From Actinomadura cremea (GTDB taxonomy: Bacteria; Actinomycetota; Actinomycetes; Streptosporangiales; Streptosporangiaceae): DNA of 64,000 nucleotides. Under the pieces are notes generated by a model that was given only the letters and a program-made list of their open reading frames with translations, was not told where the DNA came from and ran no database searches. The stretch covers positions 62,001 to 126,000 of the forward strand of contig NZ_BMRF01000014.1 in NCBI RefSeq assembly GCF_014648495.1, in the 5' to 3' direction. The translations under genes were made by a program, and so were the position numbers. Shown here piece by piece: positions 45,609-54,027 of the stretch. Position 1 is the first letter of the stretch, and every line of letters begins with the position of its first letter.

Positions 45609-45655
45609 GACGCGCGCCGCACGCCCCGTATCGGCGGGGGTGTGCGGCGCGCGTC
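45609..45655 (-). terminator. Strong hairpin between the two DsbA-like genes
   Basis: A perfect 14-bp stem (45609-45622 with 45642-45655) with a further CCCCG/CGGGG stem inside the loop, about 20 bp in all. It lies 20 bases beyond the stop of the upstream copy. Confidence 0.8.
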
Positions 45656-45675
45656 CGGTCGGGCGGCGGGGGCGG

Positions 45676-46527
45676 TCAGCCCTCGGAGCCCGCGGGCTCG
45701 TCGGAGGGCTTCTCGGAGGGGGACTTGGACGGGTCCGCGGACGGCGACGCGGAGGGGGCCGCCGCGGCGGCCGCCTCGACGGTGGCGCGCAGCGTGGCGG
45801 GGTTCATCGCGACGCCGTTGTCGATCTGCTCGCCGTCCAGGAACACCGAGGGCGTGCCCTCGACGCCGCGCTGCTCGAGCGCGTACTTGGTCATCTGCTG
45901 GACCTTGGCCTCCTGCTTCATGTCCCGCACGCACGACTCCCAGTCGGCGTCGGTGATGCCGATGTCGCGGCCCCACTTGACGAGGTCGTCGGGCGCGAAG
46001 CCCTCGCTGCCCTCGCGCGGCTGGAAGTTGAACAGCGCGTCGTGGTAGGAGACCCACTTGTCGGCGGGCGCGCACAGCGCCGCGTTCGCCGACCGCAGCG
46101 AGTTGATCTTGATCGGGTCCTTCTGCTGGCCGAACAGGTGGAACGGCCGGTAGACGACCTTGACCTTCCCGTCGAGTGCGAGCTTCTCGATGGTCTCGCC
46201 GGTCGTCTCCTCGAAGTCCTTGCAGATCGGGCACTGGAAGTCCTCGAAGACCTCGAGGACGGGCGCGTTCACGCCGGGCTGCGCCATCACGACGGAACCG
46301 TCGTCCTGGCGGCTCAGCGGGGCCAGCTTGCCCTCGTGCGCGACCGCGGTGTTGTTCTTGTCCCGCTGCTCGATGACCAGGACCGTCCCGACGACGATGA
46401 CGGCCACCGCGACCACCGAGCCGATGACGATGGCGAGCAGCCGCCGCTGCTTCGCCCGCGCGGCCTGCCGCTTGCGCTCGGCGGCCAGGCGCTCCCGCGC
46501 GGACCGCTCCCGTGCGGCCTTGCTCAT
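45676..46527 (-). CDS. DsbA-like thioredoxin-fold protein, membrane-anchored (copy 1)
   Basis: A 283-residue protein with a lysine/arginine-rich start, one hydrophobic helix (LLAIVIGSVVAVAVIVVGTVLV) and an external thioredoxin-like domain. The active site is DFQCPICKDFE (CPIC); the cis-proline loop is in GVEGTPSVFLDG. The C-terminus is serine/proline-rich. Its likely electron acceptor is the VKOR encoded just upstream (128 bp away). ATG 46527 has TAGGAG seven bases before it. Confidence 0.9.
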   Translation of the reverse strand: MSKAARERSARERLAAERKRQAARAKQRRLLAIVIGSVVAVAVIVVGTVLVIEQRDKNNTAVAHEGKLAPLSRQDDGSVVMAQPGVNAPVLEVFEDFQCPICKDFEETTGETIEKLALDGKVKVVYRPFHLFGQQKDPIKINSLRSANAALCAPADKWVSYHDALFNFQPREGSEGFAPDDLVKWGRDIGITDADWESCVRDMKQEAKVQQMTKYALEQRGVEGTPSVFLDGEQIDNGVAMNPATLRATVEAAAAAAPSASPSADPSKSPSEKPSDEPAGSEG

Positions 46528-46655
46528 TGACACTCCTATGGGTGGGGGGCCGCGCCGAGCCGGGCGGCGCGGTCCCGGCGGTTCGGTCGTCCTGCCGGTC
46601 GCCCTGCCCGCCGTCCCGGCCGCCGGTTCCGGCCGGGGACGCGGGGGCGGTCCGG

Positions 46656-47150
46656 CTAGTCGACCTGACCGATCCGCCGGAATTCGTCGAACAGAACGAG
46701 GATGAAGAGCAGGATAGTGATGACGTGCACCCCGGTGCACCACAGGCAGATCTTATGCAGCAGCGCGAGTTCCACGGTCACGAGATAGACGACGAACAGG
46801 ACGCCGACCGAGGTGCTCGCGATCCGTCCCCACCGCAGCGGCGGCCACTGCGACCGCAGCGCCCACGGCGTGATCAGCACGGCGAACCCCACGAAGAAGG
46901 CGAGCCCGAGGAAGGGCATCGGGATGCCGAGCAGGGTCGCGTACTCGCTGGACGTGACCGCGTGGCAGTCGACCGTCGACGAGGCCGAGCACACCAGCGC
47001 CGCCTCGTCGTAGTGCGTCACCGTGAGGTAGGCCGAGATCCCGAGCCCGGCGACCGTCAGCAGCCAGGCCGACGCCAGGAACCACATCGGCCGCGCCGGC
47101 GTCCTCGCCGCCGCGCCGCCGCGCTCCTCCGCCGTCATCTCTTGCGTCAT
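46656..47150 (-). CDS. Vitamin K epoxide reductase family protein (VKOR)
   Basis: A 164-residue membrane enzyme that reoxidises DsbA-like proteins and passes electrons to quinone, the role of DsbB in other bacteria. It has four helices or so; the loop cysteines are in CSASSTVDC, and the quinone-side active site is CLWC after ALLHKI. ATG 47150 (MTQEM) has GGAGG in front. It stands just upstream of the two DsbA-like genes, so the three probably form one oxidative folding unit for secreted proteins. Confidence 0.92.
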   Translation of the reverse strand: MTQEMTAEERGGAAARTPARPMWFLASAWLLTVAGLGISAYLTVTHYDEAALVCSASSTVDCHAVTSSEYATLLGIPMPFLGLAFFVGFAVLITPWALRSQWPPLRWGRIASTSVGVLFVVYLVTVELALLHKICLWCTGVHVITILLFILVLFDEFRRIGQVD

Positions 47151-47259
47151 CGTGATCCTCCGGGACCGCCTCCATTGGCGAACACACCCTACGGGAGTGC
47201 GGCGGTCCCACAAGCATCAACCGATCGTGGCCGTCCGTTCGTTCCCGGATGGATGCGGA

Positions 47260-47300
47260 ACGTCCCCGGGATTCGCCGTGCCGGCGCTTCCCGGGGACGT
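47260..47300 (-). terminator. trp cluster terminator
   Basis: A perfect 12-bp stem (47260-47271 with 47289-47300), 17-nt loop, 13 bases beyond the trpA stop. It separates trpA from the VKOR gene. Confidence 0.75.
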
Positions 47301-47313
47301 CCGGTGGTGCGGG

Positions 47314-48126
47314 TCAGGCCTCGCCGCGGACGCCCGCGGCGAGCTCCTCGGTGAGGGCGCGGAGGCTCGCGAGGCCGGCCGCGGGGTCGGGCGCGTCGAG
47401 GAGGCGGCGGACGAACGCCGAGCCGACGATGACGCCGTCGGCGAACTCGGCGACCTCGGCGGCCTGGGCCCCGTCGCTCACCCCGAGCCCGAGCCCGACG
47501 GGCAGGTCCGCGCCGCCCTTGTCGATGAGCGCGCGGGTGCGCTCGACGAGGCGCGGCGCGCCGGTGTCGACGGCGCTGCGGGCACCGGTGACGCCCATCA
47601 GCGACGCGGCGTAGACGAAACCGCGGCTCACGCTGGTGATCGTCTCGATGCGCTCGTCGGTGGAGCTGAGCGCCACCAGGAACACCCGGTCGAGGTCGTG
47701 GGCATCGGCCGCGGCGAGCCAGTCGCCGCCCTCCTCCGGGGTGAGGTCCGGGGTGATGAGCCCGGACCCGCCGGCGGACGCGAGGTCGCGGGCGAACGCG
47801 TCCACGCCGTAGCGGTCGATGGGGTTCCAGTAGGTCATGACGAGCGTCGGGACGCCCGTGGCGGCGACCTCCTCGACCATGCGGAGCACGTCGGCGACGC
47901 GGACGCCCCCGACGAGGGCCTGATGCACGGCGTCCTGGATGACGGGGCCGTCCATCATCGGGTCGCTGTAGGGCAGGCCGATCTCGATGATGTCGCAGCC
48001 CGCGTCGACCATCGTCTTCGCGGCGTCGATCGCGCCGTCGCGGGTGGGGAACCCGGCGGGCAGGTAGCCGACGAGCGCGGCGCGTCCCTCGGCTTTGGCC
48101 TTGTCGTAGGCGGTCTTGGCGGTCAC
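47314..48126 (-). CDS. trpA: Tryptophan synthase alpha chain
   Basis: The alpha subunit cleaves indole-3-glycerol phosphate to indole and glyceraldehyde 3-phosphate; 270 residues. It has [18 protein letters not shown] with the catalytic Asp region, [15 protein letters not shown], and [15 protein letters not shown] for phosphate binding. GTG 48126 overlaps the trpB stop by 4 bases (GTGA), so the two subunits are translated together, as usual for this alpha2beta2 enzyme. Confidence 0.96.
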   Translation of the reverse strand: MTAKTAYDKAKAEGRAALVGYLPAGFPTRDGAIDAAKTMVDAGCDIIEIGLPYSDPMMDGPVIQDAVHQALVGGVRVADVLRMVEEVAATGVPTLVMTYWNPIDRYGVDAFARDLASAGGSGLITPDLTPEEGGDWLAAADAHDLDRVFLVALSSTDERIETITSVSRGFVYAASLMGVTGARSAVDTGAPRLVERTRALIDKGGADLPVGLGLGVSDGAQAAEVAEFADGVIVGSAFVRRLLDAPDPAAGLASLRALTEELAAGVRGEA

Positions 48127-49361
48127 CGGCCCTCCCCTTCGGGCATCAGGCCGAAGTGGGTGGCGGCCGTGTGCATGTCCTTGTCGCCGCGGCCCGACAG
48201 GCAGACGACGATCACGGCGTCCGGGCCGAGCTCCGCGCCGACCTTGCGGGCGCCGGCGAGCGCGTGCGCGGACTCGATCGCGGGGATGATCCCCTCGGTG
48301 CGGCACAGCAGCGAGAACGCGTCCATCGCCTCGTCGTCGGTGATCTCGCTGTACCGGGCGCGACCGGAGTGGTGCAGCCAGGCGTGCTCGGGACCGACGC
48401 CGGGGTAGTCGAGCCCGGCGGAGATCGAGTGGGTCTCCTGGGTCTGGCCGTCGTCGTCCTGCAGCAGGTAGGTGCGCATGCCGTGGATGACGCCGAGCGT
48501 CCCGCCGGTGATCGTGGCGGCGTGCCGTCCGGACTGGACGCCGGCGCCGCCCGCCTCGAACCCGTACAGCCGGACGGACTCGTCCGGGACGAACGCGTGG
48601 AACGCGCCGATCGCGTTGGAGCCGCCGCCGACGCACGCGACGACGGCGTCCGGGAGCGCGCCGGTCAGCTCGAGGCACTGCCGGCGGGCCTCCGCGCCGA
48701 TGACCCGGTGGAACTCGCGCACCATCATCGGGAACGGGTGCGGGCCCATGGTGGAGCCGATGCAGTAGTGGGTGTGATCGACGCTGGCGACCCAGTCGCG
48801 GAACGCCTCGTTGCAGGCGTCCTTGAGGGTGCGGCTGCCGGTGCGGACGGGGACGACCTCGGCGCCGAGCATCCGCATCCGCGCGACGTTCAGGGCCTGC
48901 CGCTCGGTGTCGACCTCGCCCATGTAGACGGTGCAGTCGAGGCCGAGGAGGGCGGCGGCGGTGGCGGTCGCGACGCCGTGCTGCCCGGCGCCGGTCTCGG
49001 CGATGACGCGGGTCTTGCCCATCCGGCGGGTGAGCAGCGCCTGCCCCAGCACGTTGTTGATCTTGTGGGAGCCGGTGTGGTTGAGGTCCTCGCGCTTGAG
49101 CAGCACCCGGGCGCCGCCCGCGTGCTCGGAGAACCGCTTGGCCTCGGTCAGCAGGCTGGGGCGGCCCGCGTAGTTCGCGAGGAGGTCGTCGAGCTCGGCG
49201 GTGAACGCGGGGTCGTGCTTGGCGGTCTCGAACTCGCGGGTGAGTTCGTCCAGCGCCGCCATCAGCGCCTCGGGGGCGAACCGCCCGCCGAAGGGCCCGA
49301 AGCGGCCCGCCGCGTCGGGCAGGGCGTCGGGCACGGCGGCGCCCGCGGTATCGGTGGTCAT
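48123..49361 (-). CDS. trpB: Tryptophan synthase beta chain
   Basis: The PLP-dependent beta subunit that joins indole with serine to make tryptophan; 412 residues. [15 protein letters not shown] holds the PLP lysine, [12 protein letters not shown] the substrate carboxylate loop, and [12 protein letters not shown] the PLP phosphate site. [12 protein letters not shown] is the typical N-terminus. A 119-bp gap separates it from trpC. Confidence 0.97.
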   Translation of the reverse strand: MTTDTAGAAVPDALPDAAGRFGPFGGRFAPEALMAALDELTREFETAKHDPAFTAELDDLLANYAGRPSLLTEAKRFSEHAGGARVLLKREDLNHTGSHKINNVLGQALLTRRMGKTRVIAETGAGQHGVATATAAALLGLDCTVYMGEVDTERQALNVARMRMLGAEVVPVRTGSRTLKDACNEAFRDWVASVDHTHYCIGSTMGPHPFPMMVREFHRVIGAEARRQCLELTGALPDAVVACVGGGSNAIGAFHAFVPDESVRLYGFEAGGAGVQSGRHAATITGGTLGVIHGMRTYLLQDDDGQTQETHSISAGLDYPGVGPEHAWLHHSGRARYSEITDDEAMDAFSLLCRTEGIIPAIESAHALAGARKVGAELGPDAVIVVCLSGRGDKDMHTAATHFGLMPEGEGR

Positions 49362-49480
49362 GAGAGAACGTGTCCTGTCGTGGGCGTGTGGGGATGTGTC
49401 CGGTCAGCGAGAAATGGACCGGCCCCGCCATCGCTCGTGCAGCGGCTCAACCTGCATGCCCGTACCCTACCGGTCCACCG

Positions 49481-50287
49481 TCAGCCGCTCTGCCGGAGCG
49501 CGGGATGGGCGCCGGCGGCGACGAGGTCGGCGACGGCGGCGCGCGGGTCGCGGCCGATCACCAGGCTCTCCCCCACCAGCACCGCGTCGGCGCCGGAGGA
49601 GGCGTAGGACAGCAGGTCGTGCGGGCCGCGCACGCCCGACTCGGCGACCTTCACGGCCTCCTTGGGCAGCAGCGGCGCCACCCGGGCGAACACGCCGCGG
49701 TCGACCTGCAGGGTGCGCAGGTCGCGGGCGTTGACGCCGATGACCTTGGCGCCCGCCGCGGCGGCGCGCTCCGCCTCCTCCTCGGTGTGGACCTCGACGA
49801 GCGGGACGAGCCCGATCGTCTCGGCGCGCTCGATGAGCGACACCAGGGCGTCCTGCTCGAGGGCGGCCACGATCAGCAGCGCCATGTCGGCGCCGTGGGC
49901 GCGGGCCTCCCACAGCTGGTAGGAGGTGACGATGAAGTCCTTGCGCAGGACGCACACGTCGACGTTGGCGCGGACGTCGGCCAGGTCGGCGAGGCTGCCG
50001 CCGAACCGGCGCCGCTCGGTCAGCACGCTGATGACCTTGGCGCCGCCGGCCTCGTAGTCGCGGGCCAGCGCGGCGGGGTCGGCGATGGCGGCGAGCGCGC
50101 CCTTGGACGGGCTGCTGCGCTTGACCTCGGCGATCACCGAGACGCCGGGGCCGCGCAGCGCGGCGAGCGCGTCCCGGGCCACCGGAGCGGTCGCCGCCTT
50201 CTCCTTGAGGGCGTCGAGCGGAACCTCGCGCTGCCTGTCGGCGAGATCGGCTCGGACGCCTTCGATGATCTCGTCCAAAACGCTCAA
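49481..50287 (-). CDS. trpC: Indole-3-glycerol phosphate synthase
   Basis: A 268-residue TIM-barrel enzyme that closes the indole ring in tryptophan synthesis. [13 protein letters not shown] has the catalytic Glu and Lys, [17 protein letters not shown] another catalytic Lys, [11 protein letters not shown] and [11 protein letters not shown] the phosphate-binding loops. The start is TTG 50287 ([11 protein letters not shown]), which fits the family N-terminus. A TACGAT -10-like box about 40 bp upstream may give trpCBA its own promoter. Confidence 0.96.
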   Translation of the reverse strand: MSVLDEIIEGVRADLADRQREVPLDALKEKAATAPVARDALAALRGPGVSVIAEVKRSSPSKGALAAIADPAALARDYEAGGAKVISVLTERRRFGGSLADLADVRANVDVCVLRKDFIVTSYQLWEARAHGADMALLIVAALEQDALVSLIERAETIGLVPLVEVHTEEEAERAAAAGAKVIGVNARDLRTLQVDRGVFARVAPLLPKEAVKVAESGVRGPHDLLSYASSGADAVLVGESLVIGRDPRAAVADLVAAGAHPALRQSG

Positions 50288-50376
50288 GGTGACAGGCCCC
50301 CTATTTCAGGTCGATCCGTGCACCGATCGTAGCCGCCCCGCCGGACGCTTCTCGCAGCAGGGCGGTCAGGATCCGG

Positions 50377-50823
50377 TCAGGGCGCGAGAGCCTGCGCGAA
50401 CGGCAGGTTCCGCAGCACCCAGTAGACGACGATCACGCCCAGGAACGTGAAGACGGGCACGGGCTGGAACAGCGCGGACCGCATCGGCCGCCCGCGCGCG
50501 CTGAGCAGGACCCACCGCCCGTACAGGTAGCCGAAGACGGGCAGCAGCAGGAAAAGCAGCGGGTTGAGGCCGAACGCGACGCCCACGTCGCCGTGCGTCA
50601 GGGCGTGCACCATCCGGGTCATGCCGCAGCCGGGGCAGTAGAGCCCGGTCAGCGTCAGGAACGGGCAGGACGGGTAGTGGCCCGCCTCGTTCGGGTCCAC
50701 GAACGCGACGAGCGTCGCGGCGGCGGCCGCGCCGGCGAGCACGGCGGCGGGCGGCAGCAGCGCCCGGCCGCGGCGCCGCGGCGGCGCCGGCGGATGCGCG
50801 TGCGCGGTCGTGTGCCCGGTCAT
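50377..50823 (-). CDS. DUF2752 membrane protein
   Basis: A 148-residue membrane protein with about three helices. It has the DUF2752 core CPFLTLTGLYCPGCGMTRMVHALTHGD, with three cysteines (CPxxxxTGxxCPGCGMTR). Proteins of this family are commonly next to trp genes in actinomycetes; function unknown. ATG 50823 (MTGHTT) is used. It lies 38 bp after the response regulator gene on the same strand and 89 bp before trpC. Confidence 0.85.
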   Translation of the reverse strand: MTGHTTAHAHPPAPPRRRGRALLPPAAVLAGAAAAATLVAFVDPNEAGHYPSCPFLTLTGLYCPGCGMTRMVHALTHGDVGVAFGLNPLLFLLLPVFGYLYGRWVLLSARGRPMRSALFQPVPVFTFLGVIVVYWVLRNLPFAQALAP

Positions 50824-50861
50824 GTGCCCAGCGTAGATCAGGTGTCCCCGGTGCGGGCGGC

Positions 50862-51548
50862 TCAGGCGTCGAGGACGTAGCCGACGCCGCGGACGGTGCG
50901 GATCGGGCCGCCGTGGCGGGCGCCGACGCCGAGCTTGGCGCGGAGCTGGGCGATGTGGACGTCCACCGTGCGGCTCCCCGCCCCCGCGCCGGGCCCCCAG
51001 GCGGCGTCCAGGAGCTGCTCGCGGGTGAAGACGCGGCCGGGATTGGTCATCAGGAACTCGAGCAGGTCGGACTCGGTGCCGGTGAGGGCGACGTGCCGTT
51101 CCCCGACGGCGGCGGTGCGCCGGTGCGGGTCGAGGGCGAGCGGCCCGGCGCGCAGCGGCCCGGCGGCCGGTACCGGCCGCCGGGCCGCTGCGCCGCGCAG
51201 GGCCTCGGTGACGGCCGCGACGAGGACGCGCGGCGCGAAGGGCCGCCCCACGCGGCCTGGACCGGCCGCGGCGGCGCGGAGCTCGTCCGCGGGGCCTCCG
51301 GTCGCGACGACCGGCGCCGGGGCGGCGGCGTCGGCCGTGCGGCGGTACAGGTCGGCGGGCCGCGGTGAGGCGGACAGGTCGAGGACGACGGCGTCGGGCC
51401 GGGCCCGCGCCGCGGCGGCGGGCGCGCGTCCGGGGTCGGGCTCGATCCGCACCCGCAGGCCCTCGCGGGCGAGGTAGCGGCGCTGCAGCTCGGCGACGGC
51501 GGCGTCGTGCTCGGCCACCAGGACCAGCCGCGCGCCGCCCGCGCTCAC
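50862..51548 (-). CDS. OmpR/PhoB-type response regulator with altered receiver
   Basis: A 228-residue regulator. The receiver domain (1-115) keeps a likely phosphoacceptor Asp in AVVLDLSA and a Thr in VVATGG, but the conserved Lys is replaced by Arg (GRPFAP). The C-terminal winged helix is clear: HVALTGTESDLLEFLMTNPG and RTVDVHIAQLRAKLG plus TVRGVGYVLD. No kinase gene is adjacent. GTG 51548 overlaps the stop of the Trp-associated membrane protein by 4 bases, so it is translated with the trp/his genes. Confidence 0.85.
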   Translation of the reverse strand: MSAGGARLVLVAEHDAAVAELQRRYLAREGLRVRIEPDPGRAPAAAARARPDAVVLDLSASPRPADLYRRTADAAAPAPVVATGGPADELRAAAAGPGRVGRPFAPRVLVAAVTEALRGAAARRPVPAAGPLRAGPLALDPHRRTAAVGERHVALTGTESDLLEFLMTNPGRVFTREQLLDAAWGPGAGAGSRTVDVHIAQLRAKLGVGARHGGPIRTVRGVGYVLDA

Positions 51549-52225
51549 GGCCTGCCGTTCCCGGGGGCCGCGTCCGCCGCCTGATCGACCCGGTCACCGG
51601 AGTCGGTGCCGGAGTCGGTGCCGTCCGCGTCGGTGGGGTCTTCGCCGCGGTCCAGTGACTTCCACATGGCGGACGGGTCGTCGCTCGCCGGGGCGCTGCG
51701 TGGACCGGACGCGCCGGGTGCGCGGGCGCCCGCGGGGCCGGTGCGCTCGTAGCGGGCGGACATGCCGGGCCACCGGGAACCGCGCAGGAGCGCGATCAGC
51801 CCGGCGGCGACGAGCAGGACGCCGCCCGCGACCGACACCGTCCACCACCCGTTGACGTGCACGGACGGATCGGAGCCGAGCTTGAGCAGGGCGCTCTTGT
51901 CGCCGGCCTCGGCGGCGACGTGGGAGCCGCGCGCGGCCGCCGCCGCCGCGTAGCCGACGCCGACGCCGAACAGCGCGATGAGGGCGCCGACGGCGGCGCG
52001 GACGCGCCCGCGGGTGGCGAACAGGGCGGCGAGGCCGGCGAGGCCCGCCCAGCCGAGGGCGCCCGGGGCGCCGCCGAGGTCGCCGCCGGTCAGCTCCTGG
52101 GTGAACGGGGTGATGGCCCCGTCGGCCGTCACGGTCGCCCAGGTCCGCCCGGCGGCGAGCAGGACGAGACCGGCGCCCGCGGCGCACAGCAGGGCGGTCA
52201 GCCCGCGTTCCCGCCCGGGGGTCAT
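51545..52225 (-). CDS. Trp biosynthesis-associated membrane protein (Trp_oprn_chp)
   Basis: A 226-residue membrane protein with about four helices and a long polar tail. [27 protein letters not shown] and [26 protein letters not shown] are recognisable parts of the family TIGR02234, found in actinobacterial trp operons; biochemical function unknown. ATG 52225 overlaps the hisI stop by 4 bases. In related genomes trpE usually sits between hisI and this gene; here it is absent. Confidence 0.82.
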   Translation of the reverse strand: MTPGRERGLTALLCAAGAGLVLLAAGRTWATVTADGAITPFTQELTGGDLGGAPGALGWAGLAGLAALFATRGRVRAAVGALIALFGVGVGYAAAAAARGSHVAAEAGDKSALLKLGSDPSVHVNGWWTVSVAGGVLLVAAGLIALLRGSRWPGMSARYERTGPAGARAPGASGPRSAPASDDPSAMWKSLDRGEDPTDADGTDSGTDSGDRVDQAADAAPGNGRP

Positions 52226-52614
52226 GACCCGCCGGCGGGGCGTTCCCCGACGACGGCGTCCAGGACGTCGGCGTCCCAGCAGGTGCGGTCGCCGGTGTGG
52301 CAGGCGCCGCCGACCTGGTCGACCTTCACGAGGACGGTGTCGGCGTCGCAGTCCAGCGCGACGGACTTGACCCACTGCTGATGGCCGGAGCTCTCACCCT
52401 TCACCCAGTACTCCTGCCGGCTGCGCGACCAGTAGGTGCAGCGGCCGGTGGTGAGGGTGCGGTGCAGGGCCTCGTCGTCCATCCAGCCGAGCATGAGCAC
52501 CTCACCGGTGTCGTACTGCTGGGCGATGGCGGGGACGAGTCCGTCGGCGCTCCGCTTGAGGCGGTCAGCGATCTTGGGGTCCAGGTTGGACGGTGGAACC
52601 GACATGGTCCCCAT
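52222..52614 (-). CDS. hisI: Phosphoribosyl-AMP cyclohydrolase
   Basis: The third step of histidine synthesis: opens the adenine ring of phosphoribosyl-AMP. It has 130 residues with the single HisI domain (no HisE). Zinc/magnesium residues lie in [27 protein letters not shown], with [11 protein letters not shown] and [19 protein letters not shown] before it. ATG 52614 is used; ATG 52605 (MSVPPSN) may be the real start. No other his gene is in the window. Confidence 0.95.
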   Translation of the reverse strand: MGTMSVPPSNLDPKIADRLKRSADGLVPAIAQQYDTGEVLMLGWMDDEALHRTLTTGRCTYWSRSRQEYWVKGESSGHQQWVKSVALDCDADTVLVKVDQVGGACHTGDRTCWDADVLDAVVGERPAGGS

Positions 52615-52751
52615 TGTGCCCGCTGCGGCGCGGTGCGCGGCACTGCCCCCGGACGGACGCCGCGGGCGTGTCGGCGGCCGGTGGCCGGGGACACGAAAGA
52701 GCCCGCCGTCCCGGGAGCGGGGCGACGGGCCCAGACGTACGACTTCGGGTG

Positions 52752-52958
52752 TTACAGGGGGACGACCTGGTCGGCCTGCGGACCCCGGTTACCCTGCGTC
52801 ACCTCGAACTGGACGCGCTGGTTCTCGTCCAGGGTGCGGTACCCGGAGCTCTGGATCGCCGAGTAGTGCACGAAGACGTCCGGCCCTCCGCCGTCCACGG
52901 CGATGAAGCCGAAGCCCTTTTCGGCGTTGAACCACTTCACGGTGCCCTGCTGGGGCAT
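52752..52958 (-). CDS. Cold-shock protein, CspA family
   Basis: A 68-residue single-domain RNA/DNA chaperone. It has [17 protein letters not shown] (RNP1: KGFGFI) and DVFVHYSAI (RNP2), and ends QGPQA-like ([12 protein letters not shown]). ATG 52958 has AAGGAG in front. A leader region of about 250 bp with a terminator-like hairpin lies upstream. By family it melts secondary structure in mRNA. Confidence 0.95.
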   Translation of the reverse strand: MPQQGTVKWFNAEKGFGFIAVDGGGPDVFVHYSAIQSSGYRTLDENQRVQFEVTQGNRGPQADQVVPL

Positions 52959-53054
52959 GTCTTTCTCCTTGCGGCAAAACATGGGCCCACACCTCGCGGG
53001 CCCGGCGCGGTCGCTGCGGTACGCCCTCGCCCCCGGTACGGTCCCGGAAAAGCC

Positions 53055-53085
53055 AAAACGCCCGCTGCCATCAGTCCGCGGGCGT
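53055..53085 (-). terminator. Terminator-like hairpin upstream of the cold-shock gene
   Basis: On the minus strand ACGCCCGC-12 nt-GCGGGCGT is followed by a TTTT run and shortly another. It lies about 125 bp beyond the stop of the TIGR03085 gene and about 97 bp before the csp start. It may end the upstream gene, or act as an attenuator in a csp leader. The stretch 52959-53209 holds no gene I can see. Confidence 0.7.
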
Positions 53086-53209
53086 CTGACTAACGATCGA
53101 GAACCACGACTGCAACCGACCGACCCACCGTATCACCGGTTCCACGTAAAGCGGAGGATCCACAAGCCCTGGGTTTCTCCTCTCGGCGAACCTTGCCGTT
53201 ACCTGCCCG

Positions 53210-53890
53210 TTAAAGACTCCAACCGGTCTCGGTCAGGGTCTTGACAGAGTCCGTGTCGCCTTCCAGGCGGACATCGGCGACGTCCCGGCGGCCGAGCGAC
53301 CAGAGCACGAGTTCGCCGACCGGGCCGTGTACGCGCACTCCGCCGGGGGTCTCCGCCGCGCCGCCGGGGCCGCCGCCGCGGCGTCCGCGCGAGACGCGCG
53401 CGGCACGACCGTCCGGCCGGACGAACGTTACCTCCACGTGAACATTTCTTAGGACAAAGCGGGCAATTTTTATCCTCCGCCAGAGGACTTCCTCGAGATC
53501 GGGCGAGATCTCCCGCGGCTCGGCGCCGGCACCCGCGCGCCGGACGTCCTCATGGTGGACAAAGAACTCCACGGCGTTGGCGTTTTCCTCCACGCCGGGA
53601 AGCGCGAACGGGGAGTACTTCGGCGGGCCCTGCCGGAAACGGTCGACGAGCCGCTCGAACGGCACGCCCGCCGCCCGGTCCCGGACGCGCCGCTCGTAGA
53701 AGGCCAGCGGGGGCACCAGTATTCCGACGGCGGCGTCCGGGCGCCCCTCCCGGACGACCAGATGCGCCGTGAGCTCCCGGGCGTCCCAGCCCTCGCAGAG
53801 CGTGGGAGCGTCCGGACCGGCGGCGTCCAGCGCGTCGGCCAGCAGCCGCCGTTCGCGGCGGGCCGGGCCGTCGTGCGCGGTGCTTCGCAT
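53210..53890 (-). CDS. TIGR03085 family metal-binding protein (DinB/maleylpyruvate isomerase-like)
   Basis: A 226-residue protein. RRLLADALDAAGPDAPTLCEGWDARELTAHLVVREGRPDAA is the family's N-terminal metal-binding region with the His of the DinB-like four-helix bundle, and AVEFFVHHEDVRRA adds further His residues. Related proteins are mycothiol-dependent enzymes, but this subfamily has no known reaction. ATG 53890 is used. It is upstream of csp on the same strand. Confidence 0.8.
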   Translation of the reverse strand: MRSTAHDGPARRERRLLADALDAAGPDAPTLCEGWDARELTAHLVVREGRPDAAVGILVPPLAFYERRVRDRAAGVPFERLVDRFRQGPPKYSPFALPGVEENANAVEFFVHHEDVRRAGAGAEPREISPDLEEVLWRRIKIARFVLRNVHVEVTFVRPDGRAARVSRGRRGGGPGGAAETPGGVRVHGPVGELVLWSLGRRDVADVRLEGDTDSVKTLTETGWSL

Positions 53891-54027
53891 TGGACGATCG
53901 TAGGCCCCGCCGGGCACATCGGGAATAACGGGCGTACCCGCATGGTAGGGAATATCCGGGCCCGCCGCCCCCCGCCGTCCGCTTCGCCGGGACGTTCCCG
54001 CGCGCCCGCCCTGATCGAGGAGTCGCC

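Noticed and set aside
49404-49457. A 17-codon frame between trpC and trpB containing one Trp
   Set aside because: Could be a TrpM-like or leader peptide, but a single Trp, weak ribosome site and no attenuator hairpin make it unsupported.
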